Below, one piece after another: positions 1 through 11,660 of a DNA stretch of 64,000 nucleotides. The stretch is from Paramarasmius palmivorus (taxonomy: Eukaryota; Basidiomycota; Agaricomycetes; Agaricales; Marasmiaceae), in the NCBI GenBank assembly GCA_037176845.1, contig JAYKXP010000019.1, positions 248,001 to 312,000 on the forward strand. The letters run 5' to 3'. Every line of letters starts with the position of its first letter. The stretch's first letter is position 1. Position numbers and translations under genes: made by a program. The notes below the pieces were generated by a model. That model worked only from the letters and a program-made list of their open reading frames with translations, made no database searches and had not been told where the DNA came from.

Positions 1-408
1 TCCTATACCTTGCCCCATGATAATCATAACGCCCATCTCCAGTACACTCTGCCCGACACACTCATCAGCCTCGTTCCCCAGAACAAAAGAAAAAGGCAAC
101 TCACGATTAATAATATTCTCCAACGCATCCCAACAGACCTGCTGATTATTCGCACCAGGTTTATCCAACTCAATATAAATCGGGATTCTATTGACCCCAC
201 TCCCAACGTATCTGAAGCACTGTTGGTTCCTCCATCGGTTGTTACCGCAATAATCCTGACGAGCGGCCCAAACGTCACGCTCGAAAGCGAGAGCACCGCC
301 TGCTTCGACACAGACAAAGACGGCGGCTTGATCGCAAGTGGCAGCGTCGACCTGGACGGTCATATAGGTGGCAGAGAGGAATGCCACGGCGAGAGTGAGG
401 AATTTCAT
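1..408 (-). CDS. Small secreted cysteine-containing protein, 3' end beyond the window
   Basis: Reading leftward from an ATG at 408, one frame stays open to the window edge (136 codons), so the C-terminus is missing. The N-terminus (MKFLTLAVAFLSATY...) is a typical secretory signal peptide with likely cleavage after VDA. The mature part has spaced cysteines (TCDQ, VCVEAG, DYCGNN, QQCFRY, QQVCWD, DECVG) and a repeated Asn/Gln-rich character, suggesting a disulphide-stabilised extracellular protein. I do not recognise the family. Small secreted proteins of this kind are common in saprotrophic and symbiotic Agaricomycetes, but no function can be assigned. Confidence 0.7.
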   Translation of the reverse strand, partial: MKFLTLAVAFLSATYMTVQVDAATCDQAAVFVCVEAGGALAFERDVWAARQDYCGNNRWRNQQCFRYVGSGVNRIPIYIELDKPGANNQQVCWDALENIINRELPFSFVLGNEADECVGQSVLEMGVMIIMGQGIG

Positions 409-3400
409 GGTTATCAGTTGGTGGTAAGTAGATGCGAGTTGTTGTCGATGAGAATAGTTCATCCGCTTTGAGCTCCAGTCTTGATAGGATTCCCTGCATC
501 CAGGCGTTGCCCAAGCAAGTGCTAGTCGGGGTCCCTGGAGTGAATTGGTGCATGAAGGGTCGACAGGCTATAGACCGAAAACAACAAGGATATACGGAAA
601 TGACTAGAAAACTGATGAGTAAGAGCATTGAAAGACGCCAAGAACTGCGACGTACGTGAATGGCGCGCAGAGTTCGGAACCTGATTCAGAGATGTAAGTC
701 TGGGCATTTCAGTCACATTCTGATACCTGATATGCAGCCTATCACATGCCTGAGCCGTCATTCTATTGCTCCCCAAAGACCTTTGAGAGTTGACGATCGA
801 TGTTAGGCCAGGACACAATGGATGTAACGACTGTAAGGCCGCTGGCTGGACCTCTGCGGGTCTTTAGGACACTTTTTAGTCGTATACTCCAAGCGGTATG
901 CTTGGAATGTTCAGAACGAGGTTTTGGAAGTAAAGGATGATGTTCTGAGAAGGAACATGCTGGCGAGCCAAGAGCTTGGTCCAGGTACTGTAGAGAGGTC
1001 CAGGACGCTGATTCCATGCTCTCAGCATATATATCGTAGGTAAGCCTGTGACGAGGATTCGAATAGCTTTCGAACATAATCGCCTGGGTCGGATGTTCCT
1101 GGTAGGTACATGAGTTCTGAGCATGAGATAAGGGAAAAAGGATACTTACTTGAATTTGGTATTGTACGCCCAGATTGGTGCTTGTACATGGTCTCTAGAA
1201 ACCTCCGACTTGACAGGTTCCGACATCGTGAATTCATGCCAAACAATAGAGCGCGCAAAAAAGAATGTTCTACGACAAGAATGAGCGATGTTTCTGGCTT
1301 TGACTGTGGCATGTATGTATGTACCTTCGGCCTCGGTTTCGGTCTTTGCCCACGGCATTCATCGATCATTGAATTTGACTGCCCCTTCGACGTCACCTTT
1401 CGCCTCCGACCCCAGGGTCCAGGGGTACGGTGATACGGCGAAAATAAAGAAAACGAGCCTGACCCTCGCCGGTGTCGGGTGTCCTCCGTCTCTGCACGCT
1501 CAACCCCAACCATTCGATACCCAAGCTGACTCACAACGCGCGTCCCGGGTTATAGTTAGATGAAAAAGGCCCAGAAGCTCCGACGAGTGTCCACCGAAGG
1601 GCAGGGTGGCCTCGGTTTCAGCGATGCTCCGTGCGATATGCATGCAGCACTGAAGCACTAGGTAGGCTTGCAGTAGAGTAGTTTCGCGGAATTTCGAGCT
1701 TGTCAGCCTCGAGGACCCTCGCAGGTAATTTAGTGGTATTGAGTCTTGACAAGCTTGATAGGCACAGAGGAGGACTCGCCAAACGTGAGTTCAAGCTGGG
1801 TGTACAGGTGAGAGTCTAGACTTTGGGCCTACATTACGCAGTGCCGGAAGGGTGGGAAAAACTTGCGTCAGCCACTGTTCGGCAGTCTTGTGGTCGGACC
1901 GGCCTTTTTCCTTCCACCAGCAACACTATCCGAACAGGACGTGCATTTTCCAAGATTTTCCCCTGAGGCTGCGGTTTAGCTCTTCAAGTGCTATCATTCA
2001 AGACGAAGCCGGGAATTCTACATGTCAGCTCATTTTTCGCTTCTGAATCCACCCTGAATTCCTAAATACTTGTGCATCACCGGTGAGTTTACAGTGTAAC
2101 TGACTACTCCTGGGAGTGATCATTCTGATTCATGATTCATCGCCCAGATTTTGACCGGCCCAACAACGCTTGGAAGTTGGAGCTTGTGTCAGCTTCACTC
2201 AGCTCCAAAGATGCGGATTTAGCACTTAGGCCTTAGGCTCCACATCTGTCCTCATATTGCAGGCCGATTAGACGCGCATTCTCCTCAGCTTGCCAATCAG
2301 GAAGAGAACATGGATCTCTGTCAGTGACTGGCCGTTTCTGTACAATCTAAACCCATGGTACACGTACACCAATGGGTCTACTTTACCGCTCCGCCTCGGT
2401 ACATTATATTCACCGCGTCTATTCGTAGTAAAAACACCTCATCTGCCAGTGGTCGCAGTCTGTTAGGATGAAAGCTAGGACGTGTTTGGCGTGTTGTGGT
2501 CAGTTTCCTATGATTGCTACGAAGTTCGAACGCCACATCTCACTTGCTGACAGATTCTTTCCATCGTCATGGTCCCTGACGAGGTTTCATCTCGGTCTCC
2601 AAAACGGTGTTTTGCGCTCATCTGTCCCCTCGAAGGGCTCTACGGTGATCGTGGGCTTCCCTGTACGCATACCGATACTCGTTAATGAGAAATGTGACGT
2701 TCAGCGGTGAAAAGGTAGTGGTAAAATTGAATACATCTCCGTAATCTCATCAGTTTTCTGATAACATAGTTAATAGTATATCTTCAGACATATTCTCCCG
2801 CCGTATTTAAGGTACAGTTGAGCGCCCAACGGTGCTAATGATTCCGGTACTTTCATCTCTCGTGCAATCCCATTGACCTTCTGACCATTCTTTGATTAGG
2901 CGCCCGTTCAATATCGTCAAAATCATGGATCCTTGTGTCGTTCCTCCACATGGAAGAACCGGAAAACATTATTACGCGAGCTACAACGTTTGCTGGGCAT
3001 GTATGGAATGCCAGGGAATGCCTAATAGACATGTCGACGACCCTCGTCGGTCGTACTCATTCACCGATGATCCCTACCATTTTTGGACCGCCACTCATGC
3101 AGTGATTCTATTGCATCAATCATGATTGGCTAGTTCCCAGCTCAAACGGACGTGATTTGGAAACGCATGATTGCATCGGGGAACGGGAGGAAGCCTGGTT
3201 ACAACTTAGCGCCGAGCTGACTAGCGACTCATTGTGTGTTTCTTCGGCCAGAGGACGCAGGAACGCGTGGATGTACTTCTCCCCTTACGGACATCAATCC
3301 CGCTTTCCAGATTTCTCGAAGGGTAGTCTGACATATATAAGTCAACGTACCTTGGTTGATATCTGCCCATCCGCCGTTCCTCGTTCCGCATCCCAAGCCC

Positions 3401-3439
3401 AAGAGTCTTGTTGCTGCTTCTCCCTATCCTATCATTGAC
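409..3439. other. Long non-coding interval
   Basis: There are about 3 kb without a convincing gene. Open frames on both strands are short, overlap one another and match no family I know. The last few hundred bases should contain the promoter of the P450 at 3440; a TATA-like tatata lies near 3332. The first part holds the promoter of the secreted-protein gene that reads leftward from 408. Confidence 0.5.
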
Positions 3440-5747
3440 ATGCATCCGGGAGCATACCGAACCAGACTCTTCTTGGACTTGTGTCGTCTGCTTGTCTTAC
3501 CCTGTCTCGTATTCTCCTTCCTCACTCATCGATATGATATGCATCTGGGCCTCCTCTCATTACCTTCCTATGTCGCATTTGTCATAACCTGGGCATTCTG
3601 CAAAGGTGTCATCATGGGAGCTATACGTGCACAGGACAGGTATCAAATGGGTGCCAAAGAGATCCCTCGCGTTGTTGGAAAGTGGCCTGGCAACATTGAC
3701 GTACTGTTCAAGATGATGAAGGCGTTCAAGACGAGTTACATCCTTGACGTATATTTGCAATTATTCGAAGAATATCAATGTACAACCCTGAATACGAGAA
3801 TTCTCTGGTCAGATATGGTACGTCATTTATATTCACTACTTACTCCCCTTCTTTTCATGAGTGCCTTGATGTGCCCTGTTCCTGCTTTTTTATCACGACG
3901 TTTACTAACCTACTAGCCTAGATTATTACTATGGACCAAGAGCACGCGAAATTTATTACCTCGACGGGCTTTAACCATTTTTGGCGAGGAAAATACCAGA
4001 AGGAGAGGATGTAAGTCCATGTCTACCTTTGAATAGAGGAGCACATCGTGACGGGAATCAATCATATCAGGGAGAAGTTCCTCGGTCAGGGAATTTTCAA
4101 CAGAGACGATGAGGTGATTAATTTCCTAGTGATTGTTCGACATACATTTAGCTGATTATCCGATCCTAGATGTGGCGTATGGTACGTTATGAGGAAGCTC
4201 GTTCATCCCGGGTTTGAATCTAACTTTCAATTCTAGCACCGCTCAAACATCCGACCGTTCTTTGCCCGCGAGAGGATATCTGATTTCGAAACTTTCGAGA
4301 GATATTCATCCCGAACACTGGGGATCGTCTCCAGTCTCCATGCCACGAACCAGCCGTTTGATGTTCAGGATCTCTACTCGCGCTTTACGTTGGACGCCGC
4401 ATCAGAATTTCTGTTCGGTAAAAACCTTGATACACTTTCGGCGACTCTCCCTACGCCAGGGAAGGCTTCAATGAGCCCTAAAGGTTCTGCCACGGAAGAC
4501 TCGTGGGGGTCTTTCGCTCATTCATTTGAAATGGCGCAACAAGTAGTCACCGCAAGAGGACGATTGGGATACTTTTGGCCATTGTTCGAGCTCTTCGGAG
4601 ACAAGAACGCGAAAAACGCTGCGGTAATACACGATTGGATAGAACCCCTTGTCAACGAGGCTCTCGACGAGAAGGCGAGGATGCAACTCGCAGGGGTCAG
4701 CAGTCCCATAGCGGAGAAGAATTTCCTACAGCATCTGACTGAAAGCACAGATGGTACGTTTGCTGATTCCTCTTCTTTGCAGCGGACTAAATTAGACTAC
4801 CTAGATCCGGTTGTCATTCGAGATCAATTGCTCAGCCTATTACTTGCGTCGAGAGATACGGTATGAGAATTCCCTTGTACTTCAGTCCTCTTTGTTGACA
4901 ACTAAGACAGACTGCATGCCTCTTGACTTTTGTGACATATTTCATGGCGTTGTATCCAGAAGTTGCACAGAAGCTTCGGCAGGAAGTTCTCCAACACTGT
5001 GGAGCTCACGACTCGCCTAGTTTTGAGCAAATACGAAATCTCAAATATAGTAAGCCTATCTTCCTACTCTGTCCGTAAAACCAGCCTCACAGCCTCCCAG
5101 TGCGCGCAGTCCTTAACGAAACACTCCGGCTATTCCCACCGGTGCCGCTCAATGTCAGAGAAAGCCGAGCTGCATGCACACTACCTCCTTCCGATCCAAC
5201 CTTCATTTCGGAAGACAAGCGACCCCTCTACATGCCATCGGCGACTCCTATCATGTACTTCCCTCTACTGGTCCAGCGGAATCCCACTCTCTGGGGATCA
5301 GATGCCGATACCTTCAATCCTGAACGATGGCTTGACCCTGACCGGGTGGCACATTTTGTGGCTAACCCGACCATGTTTACGCCTTTTAGCGCAGGTCCGA
5401 GGATTGTGGGTCCCATGTCCCTTCAGTAGCTGTTGTTCCGTTTGCTGATGTAGCCACCCACAGTGCCTAGGTCAAAACTACGCTTACAATGAGGCGTCTT
5501 ATTTCCTCGTTAAGCTTTTACAACAGTATGACTCGTTTACACTTGCATCGGAGGCCCAACCAGCTGGCTCGCTTCCACCAAGTGAATGGAGGTCGAGAAA
5601 AGGACGACAGGCAGAGGAAAGAATATGGCCTGCGTCAGCGCTGACACTGTTCGTCAAGGTTTGTCTTCAAGGGCTTGTTCAAGAAATCCAGTCTAACCAT
5701 TTGGGTTTTAGGGTGGTTTGTGGGTCCGCTTTCACAAAGCACATTAA
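3440..5747 (+). CDS. Cytochrome P450 monooxygenase, CYP63-like
   Basis: This is a membrane-anchored haem-thiolate monooxygenase. The start at 3440 gives a basic N-terminus followed by hydrophobic anchor segments (LFLDLCRLLVLPCLVFSFL and a second at about residues 38-55). Later landmarks appear in order: the C-helix region MWRMHRSNIRPFF, the I-helix LLLASRDT (around 4850), the K-helix ETLR in NETLRLFPPVP (around 5120), FNPERW (around 5310), and the haem loop FSAGPRI-CLGQN. The haem loop is split by a 58-nt intron (5406-5463), so the Cys ligand is present and the gene looks intact. The end follows a last intron and gives KGGLWVRFHKAH. The layout resembles the CYP63 family of white-rot fungi, whose members oxidise alkanes, aromatics and xenobiotics. 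The substrate here is unknown. Confidence 0.88.
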
Positions 5748-5968
5748 TGACATTGACATCTGTAATCTGTATTATTTTCGTTACCCAAGGACATGTAAAA
5801 TTAGATGTAGCAATAGGAAGTACCTGGCTGTAAATACCCTGCAAGAGAGCAGTCGGCAATACATCGGATAATCATAGGGATCAGTTCGATTCTGCATTGT
5901 GTGCAACCTTATTTTCTGCCAGTGGTTCCGATCTGCTCGCATCCGCCTCTTGCCTTCCAACCACCAAC

Positions 5969-6686
5969 ATGACGGCCACCAAGACTCCCAACAAACGGCG
6001 TAAAATTTCTGCCTCTAGGTCGTCCTCGAGCTCAACCTCTTCAACTGTCGAGAGCAGCAAGATAAACCCAACCATTTCGCTGCCTGTCACCGCGACGAGC
6101 CGCCTCATTTGCGTCTCGTGCCACCGAGCGCTGAACGCGTCTTCGAACTCCAAGACCTCGTGTCTCATTCTTTGTGCTCGGTGAGCCTTGTCTTCCCCTT
6201 AACAGAAGCCAGAAAGCTGAACCTGAAACCTAGGTGTGGCTCTCCGACCTGCACAATTTGCTCTCGTACTTGTGCTGGACCCATTCCACCTAATTCGGTA
6301 TCGTCGTTATCCGAATTCTGTCAGGATTCAGCCCCGGAAACCCCTCACCTTACGTGGTCAACTTCATCTCCGACATCGACACCGTCTCCCCCATCTATGC
6401 CATCTTCTCCTCGTCGTTTCGCACTAGCAATTAATGCTGCCAACACGAACACCAATGCAAATGCTCCGATAGGCCCTCACGTAACAACAAACAAGCGGAA
6501 GATCTTTGATCAAGGGGATGAGGAGGACGAGAGCAGGGCACGAGGCTCAGGCTGCGGGAGAGTCGTTTGTCGGAACTGTTGCTCAGAAAACGCACAGAGG
6601 TGTGTATAGTGTGGCTGTTTTCTTATCCATGATGACTGATGCCCTGCGCTAGCGACGTATGTCATGACTGCAAAGTCATTGGCTGA
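5969..6686 (+). CDS. Small Ser/Thr-rich protein with paired cysteines, probable zinc binding
   Basis: Three exons (5969-6180, 6234 to about 6599, and a short last exon) join cleanly. The N-terminus is basic and serine-rich (NKRRKISASRSSSSS), compatible with a nuclear localisation signal. Cysteine pairs follow: CVSC, CARCGSPTCTICSRTC across the first intron, a long Ser/Pro/Thr linker, then GCGRVVCRNCC and, after the last intron, VCHDCKVIG and stop. The spacing suggests two zinc knuckles at either end of a disordered linker. The stop chosen depends on a GT..AG intron starting at the GTGTGT near 6600; without it the frame ends at CV. An in-frame upstream ATG at 5897 is possible. The family is unrecognised; a role in nucleic-acid or protein binding is inferred only from the cysteines. 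Confidence 0.6.
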
Positions 6687-7050
6687 ATCTGTATTCATGA
6701 ATGCCACGCAGAGTCTGGCGAGAGCTAGCATCCCTTTTCCTTTGGTTAACCACGCATCAACACGGTTCCACGACGTCCATGTTTTCATAACTATACTATT
6801 GCTACAACGCCATACGGCCGCTTCTACTTAATATTTGCGATACACAACCTAGATACTATCTGTCCCTCACTACTTTCATTCTATGTATCATTTGTGTACT
6901 TTCCTACAATTTGAACCATCGTTATTCGCCTCATACTCCGAATCGGACCGACTTCGACAATGGCTCATGCACATGGCTCACATAAACCCCCAGCCTTCTT
7001 TCGTTTCCCACTGCTCATCAGAATGGTCTACACTACTACAAACAGCGGTG
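6687..7050. other. Intergenic, convergent 3' ends
   Basis: This is the space between the rightward zinc-knuckle gene and the leftward DUF6533 gene. I see only short frames and probable 3' untranslated sequence. Confidence 0.5.
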
Positions 7051-8661
7051 CTAGCATTCGTGCGCCCTACTTCTACTTCTACTGCTTCTGTACTGATCCG
7101 AACCCACTGCTTCTAGCTCAAAACGCGTATTGCACGCAGTCGTCTGGCTCCGAGCTCGAGCCTTTTCTCTGTCAACGGTAATCCTCCGGAGGTTCAACAT
7201 AAAACGAGTTACAGTGACCGTCGTTGTACACCAGACAAAGCTATATGACTTGAGCTCAGGTATATTATCGGAGAAGTATAGGCAAGACTTACAACACAAC
7301 GAGGAATACCAATGATAACTATACAAGAAGTCAAACTTGGAGAATCTGGCATGGCAAGGAGGACCTTACCGGTGCGACGATCGCTAAGAGCAGATTGGCC
7401 AGTCGCAGAACTGTCAAAACGGTCAGATACACCGACTACTACTACAGATTGGCAGGCGCTTACCGGTCAAAGTCTTTCCCAGACCCCAAAATTGTAAGCT
7501 TAATCCCAATAATCGATTCGATCGACTCACAGCAAAGAACACAACTCCATCACGGATCAAAACATCCTTTAGCTCGTCTTTAATTGTCCTGGGACGTGCA
7601 AGGGTATTCCACAACAGAGCTGCCAACATAGATGCCTCGAAAAATAACTGGACCGTATCCGCATCAACATTTTTCCTGAACAGGTAAAATGCCGCTGAAC
7701 ACGCACCCCTGGAGCCCATAACACTTCAATGGAACTTTTGTTGGTAAGGACGCATAGCCTGAGCTCATCACTGAACTGAGTTGAGGCTGTCGTTGGTCTC
7801 AGTGTCATCTCCAAGGAACAATCCGATGAGCGGGAGAACGCACGTATGATCCTTGTCATCCCGAATGTCACGGCAGCAGTATTCGCCATCTGTGTCGCGA
7901 CGAACAATGCCAATGTGCTTAAGATGAACCATGTTTGTCGATCCCAGAGGTTCCACATGTGGAAAAGGACAATGACTATCGTTCATTAGTTAGCGAGGGA
8001 CATTATAGAAGAAAAGGACGCACTGTTACCGATCGCGATAGTTATTAACGCTAGGACGAGCTGCAGAACGTCAGCGCTGCGGGTTTCCAGGAGATAAGCT
8101 GGTTGCACTCACTCCTACAGCAAACCAGGCTTTACAGCTAGGAAGTGTTAATAGAGGGAAGGTAACTTGGCAATTCTGGTATGATGCTCACAACTAGACG
8201 TAGAAAGAGTTAGCCTGGTCAGTCGGAGATAGAGCTGTGATACGACTCACTACGTCAGGTAAGTGAATGCTATAAGTGAGCCCGCTCATCTCTACAAACC
8301 TCATCCTTAAACGTCTGATGAAGTGAATCTCGAGTAACACGTACGATAGGCGTGTAGTAACGCGCTCGCCGCCACTACATACCGAAGAAATAGAAACATA
8401 AACTTGGGGGCCTTCCAGTCCGCTTGCCATATGAGCTCAACCTCGTCGCCAAATGTCAGGAGATGGTCGTAGAGTAGAATCTGCAGATCCTATCTGAGCC
8501 CGGGGTCCTTAATTTGAAGGGGACATAACTCACCACAATACCAGCCGCTGGTGAATGGGAGCGTTTCGGATTTTAGACCGGAAGTCATTGTAACCAATGT
8601 ACTCACCACTGAGGTACCGTGACGCCTGAATATTGAGGATTGTAGTTGCCAGATCCTCCAT
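7051..8661 (-). CDS. DUF6533 membrane protein, copy A
   Basis: This multi-exon gene reads leftward. The first exon starts MEDLATTILNIQASRYLS. It is followed by the DUF6533 signature ILLYDHLLTFGDEVELIW near 8480-8420, a basidiomycete-specific domain of unknown function in multi-pass membrane proteins. Hydrophobic stretches continue through SCKAWFAV, LVLALITIAIG and IVLFHMWNLWDRQTWFILS. Then come the family landmarks RLCVLTN...LWAPG, ASMLAALLWNTLARPRT, LKDVLIRDGVVFF, LRLANLLLAIVAP and WCTTTVTVTRFMLNLR. The tail is Ser/Arg-rich and ends at 7051. The exon between the DUF6533 motif and SCKAWF could not be resolved, so the middle of the model is approximate. Copy B just upstream has the same order and intron positions. 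Function is unknown; a receptor-like 7-TM topology is plausible. Confidence 0.72.
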
Positions 8662-9105
8662 AGGCTGTGATGTGAGCCACAAGCGTTTCCGAATGGTCCT
8701 AGGAAAAGAGGACTAAGCAGCGGCCGCGTCTATAGGATACTTATCATATTTATATGTACGTGCAGTCAGGTGCAGTCCCTGTAATCTTTCTGGCTAATAT
8801 GAATTAGCAGTGGAGTTTCCTTGACGACATGAAGAGATGTCCGATATACCCGTAACGATAGGGATTTCGTTAGGATTCGGAATTCGGCGTTGAATGCTAT
8901 TCGCTACGGATCCGTGTACGCAGCGGAATTATAATCGGTGCCAAGTTAGACGTTGTAACTCGGAGCACAACGTCTTGAATTCAGCAAGGGTATCGTAGAC
9001 TACTATTAATATTACTAAAAAGCTAGGGACTCTCGTGAGCATGGTCAAAAAGATTCATATCAGAGGATCCACCTTAGCTAAGGCTTAAGGGCCGATCAAT
9101 GCAGC
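8662..9105. other. Spacer between the DUF6533 paralogues
   Basis: This spacer holds the promoter of copy A and the 3' untranslated region of copy B. No other gene is evident. Confidence 0.5.
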
Positions 9106-10723
9106 TCATGACTTGAATGTCATTGAGCTGGTCATTTTCCGGTGACCCGGACTGAAAGTCTGAAGCTCAAGACTGGGGCCAGGACTATTCAGCCTGAGTG
9201 TCGGCAAATGATCCGGGATTTTTTCCATCTCATGCACATCCACCACTTCTTTTTGAACCTGTACTCGCCTCATGTTGAGCATGAACCTCGTTACGGTTAT
9301 CGTGGTAGTACACCAAATGAAACTTTGAAACTCGTCAGCGTCCTTTCAACCTGCGAAAACTCGTGGTGCACTTACAAAACGCCAAGGAATATTAAAGAAA
9401 GCTAATGGAAGTTAGCTGATTGGAAACGACGACAGATTCTTGGTTCTCACTGGCGCTACGACTGACAGAGTCAAATTCGCCGTTCTAAGAACCGTCAAAG
9501 TCTGCGAGTATAGTTTAAGGCTAGTCGAAGATAGGTGATTTAAATGTTCCAACGTACCGCAAAATACATGATACCATCGCGGCGAAGCATATCTCCAAGT
9601 TCATCCTTCTCAGTGCGCGGCCTGTCGAGAGCGTTCCATAAGACCGCTCCCAACATCATGACTTCAAATACCAGCTATATGATGGATAGAGAATCAGAGT
9701 ATCGTCGGTAACTTGACCGGTATACGCACTCCGGGAACCCATAACATCGTGAATGAAATGTCTCTTTTGGCTACACTACACAGTCGTAATTCGCGGCTAA
9801 AGGTCGTCGCAGCTGATGTCTGTTGTAAGTGTGAGGCAAGCATGAAATTGGCATTAATACTCACGAATGATTTCACGAATGCTCGTAATCAAGCCCACAA
9901 TACTAGCAGTATGCGTGATGACATATAGAACCATTGTTTGCTTCACAAAACGTGATTTTCGTTCCCAGATGCCCCAGACATGCAGTAATACAGTCACTTC
10001 CGGAAGATAGTCGAAATAATCAGACAAGGGCCGATGACTGAGCGTTCAACATACAGTTCCCCAGTGCAATGGTAATCATTCCTAGGCATAACTGTATATA
10101 TCAAAATCAATTCAATAATATACAGCATTGGATTGTAGCCACTTACTGCGACGTTGAGCCAGACTTTGCAGCTGATCGTTTTTCATTTAGTGGTTTGCAA
10201 TGGATTATTTCAACTGTAGGACTCACAACTACACGACATTCAAATGTCGCCACATCAAATGATCAATCCTTCAATGCCACCTCATTTTGCGAGGCAAACC
10301 TCACCATATCCGGAAGATCAATCCCATATGAGAGCCCGCTGGATTCTGTTCGCAATTAGCGCAAGTTTGGGCTAGCTAGCAGAAAACACGAACGATAAGT
10401 ATGTATCAGTACGCAACTCCCCACAACGTATCGAAGTGCGAGGAATAGGATCTTCGGGGTGACGGCTTTCGAATTCCATATGAGGGTGACCTCGTCGTTA
10501 AATGTTAAGAGATGATCGTAAAAGAGAATCTAAAATCTCAGTGTAAGCAATATAAAGAATATAAGGGTACTGTTTGCTCACCACCACCCCAGCCGCTAGA
10601 CGCGATTTACGGAAGATAAATAAGGATTATTCACCCCCATGGACACAGAAGCTTACCACTCAAATAACGTGAAGCTTGGACATTCGTGACGGTCTCGACT
10701 AGCGCCTCCGAGTCGAGGGCCAT
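9106..10723 (-). CDS. DUF6533 membrane protein, copy B
   Basis: This is a tandem paralogue of the gene at 7051-8661. The start MALDSEALVETVTNVQASRYLS matches the first exon of copy A, and the next exon gives AAGVV. The DUF6533 signature ILFYDHLLTFNDEVTLIW lies near 10545-10485. Further exons give SCKVWLNVA, VTVLLHVWGIWERKSRF, LRLCSVAKRD...MLWVPG, GAVLWNALDRPRTEKDEL, LRRDGIMYF, LRTANLTLSVVAP and WCTTTITVTRFMLNMR, then a hydrophilic tail ending at 9106. The exon after ILFLALRY is hard to resolve, as in copy A. Sequence divergence across all exons, with family landmarks kept, suggests two functional genes rather than a recent duplicate and its pseudogene. Confidence 0.7.
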
Positions 10724-11660
10724 GACATAGGGTCACTTCTGAAACGGTGAGGTTAGGGAAGGTTAGGGATCAAAGGAATCGGCTTGCGTCTGAAGCTGAT
10801 ATTTAAATGGCACATTATGTAGGTGAGAATTCCGGAGAAGTGATGTTGCCAGGCAGACATTTCGCCTATCGACAACAGGCGAAGCTTTCTTCAACGTTCG
10901 TCACTCGTCAAATAATTGCCCCTGGTTTTGTATTATCGTGTATGTGCAGCAGCAACTGATTGGTCCAGTTCTACATATGTAGGAATCATTAGAGATCGTT
11001 AGCCACGCGATAGGAACAAGAATATGTATCGGGAAGTGACCTTTCGCATCAAGATCAGTGATTGAGAATCGCGGGCTTCTGCCTCGCTTCTGCCCAATGA
11101 CCACAAATCAGAAAGTCCGCAATAACGTCCATACCAAATTGGAAACTTGAACTCCATACAGAAAGGCACAGAGTGGGGAGCCATATGAACAATTATGAAC
11201 AATGGGAGTGCTGATAGTATGTATGACCAGGAAGACTTTAACGACCTTTGGAGACTGGCATTTGAAAAGCGAATCGATATACTCGGGCATGCAGCCGTGT
11301 GAGATGATGGAAGAATTGTTGAAGAGGTGAATCGTGGGAATACAAAAGTCAATTTCAAATCCACCGTTCCCGACGGCATTTAGCTGCTTTTAGGTACGTC
11401 CTCCCACAGTGCGACGTTTTGCACCGCAGTTTAACAACGGAGGCAAGGCTCGCAAGGAAGAAAACGAAGTATGTAAATCATGAATACATCAAACTTGGCG
11501 CAAATATGCACGCTCTCTACTCATGGAGTTGGTCAAACTTCTTGATGTTTGGTAAATGAGACCAGATGAGACTTGCATATCATAGATTCAAATAAATATT
11601 GTACAAGCTAAAAAGAATTACCGATCCTTTGGTATCCACCATTTACCCACGAAGAGAACT
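10724..11660. other. Intergenic interval
   Basis: The interval contains the promoter of DUF6533 copy B and the 3' flank of the laccase-like gene. A leftward frame at 10999-11379 is open but has low-complexity codon use, no recognisable domain and no clear introns, so I do not call it. Confidence 0.4.

Noticed and set aside
1022..1563. Overlapping frames on both strands
   Set aside because: Mutually overlapping, with no domain, no consistent splice sites and no family match.
10750..10770. Two TTAGGG words, telomere-like
   Set aside because: Only two imperfectly spaced copies lie in ordinary intergenic DNA, so this is not an interstitial telomere array.
10999..11379. Leftward 126-residue frame
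   Set aside because: No recognisable domain, and composition like translated non-coding DNA.
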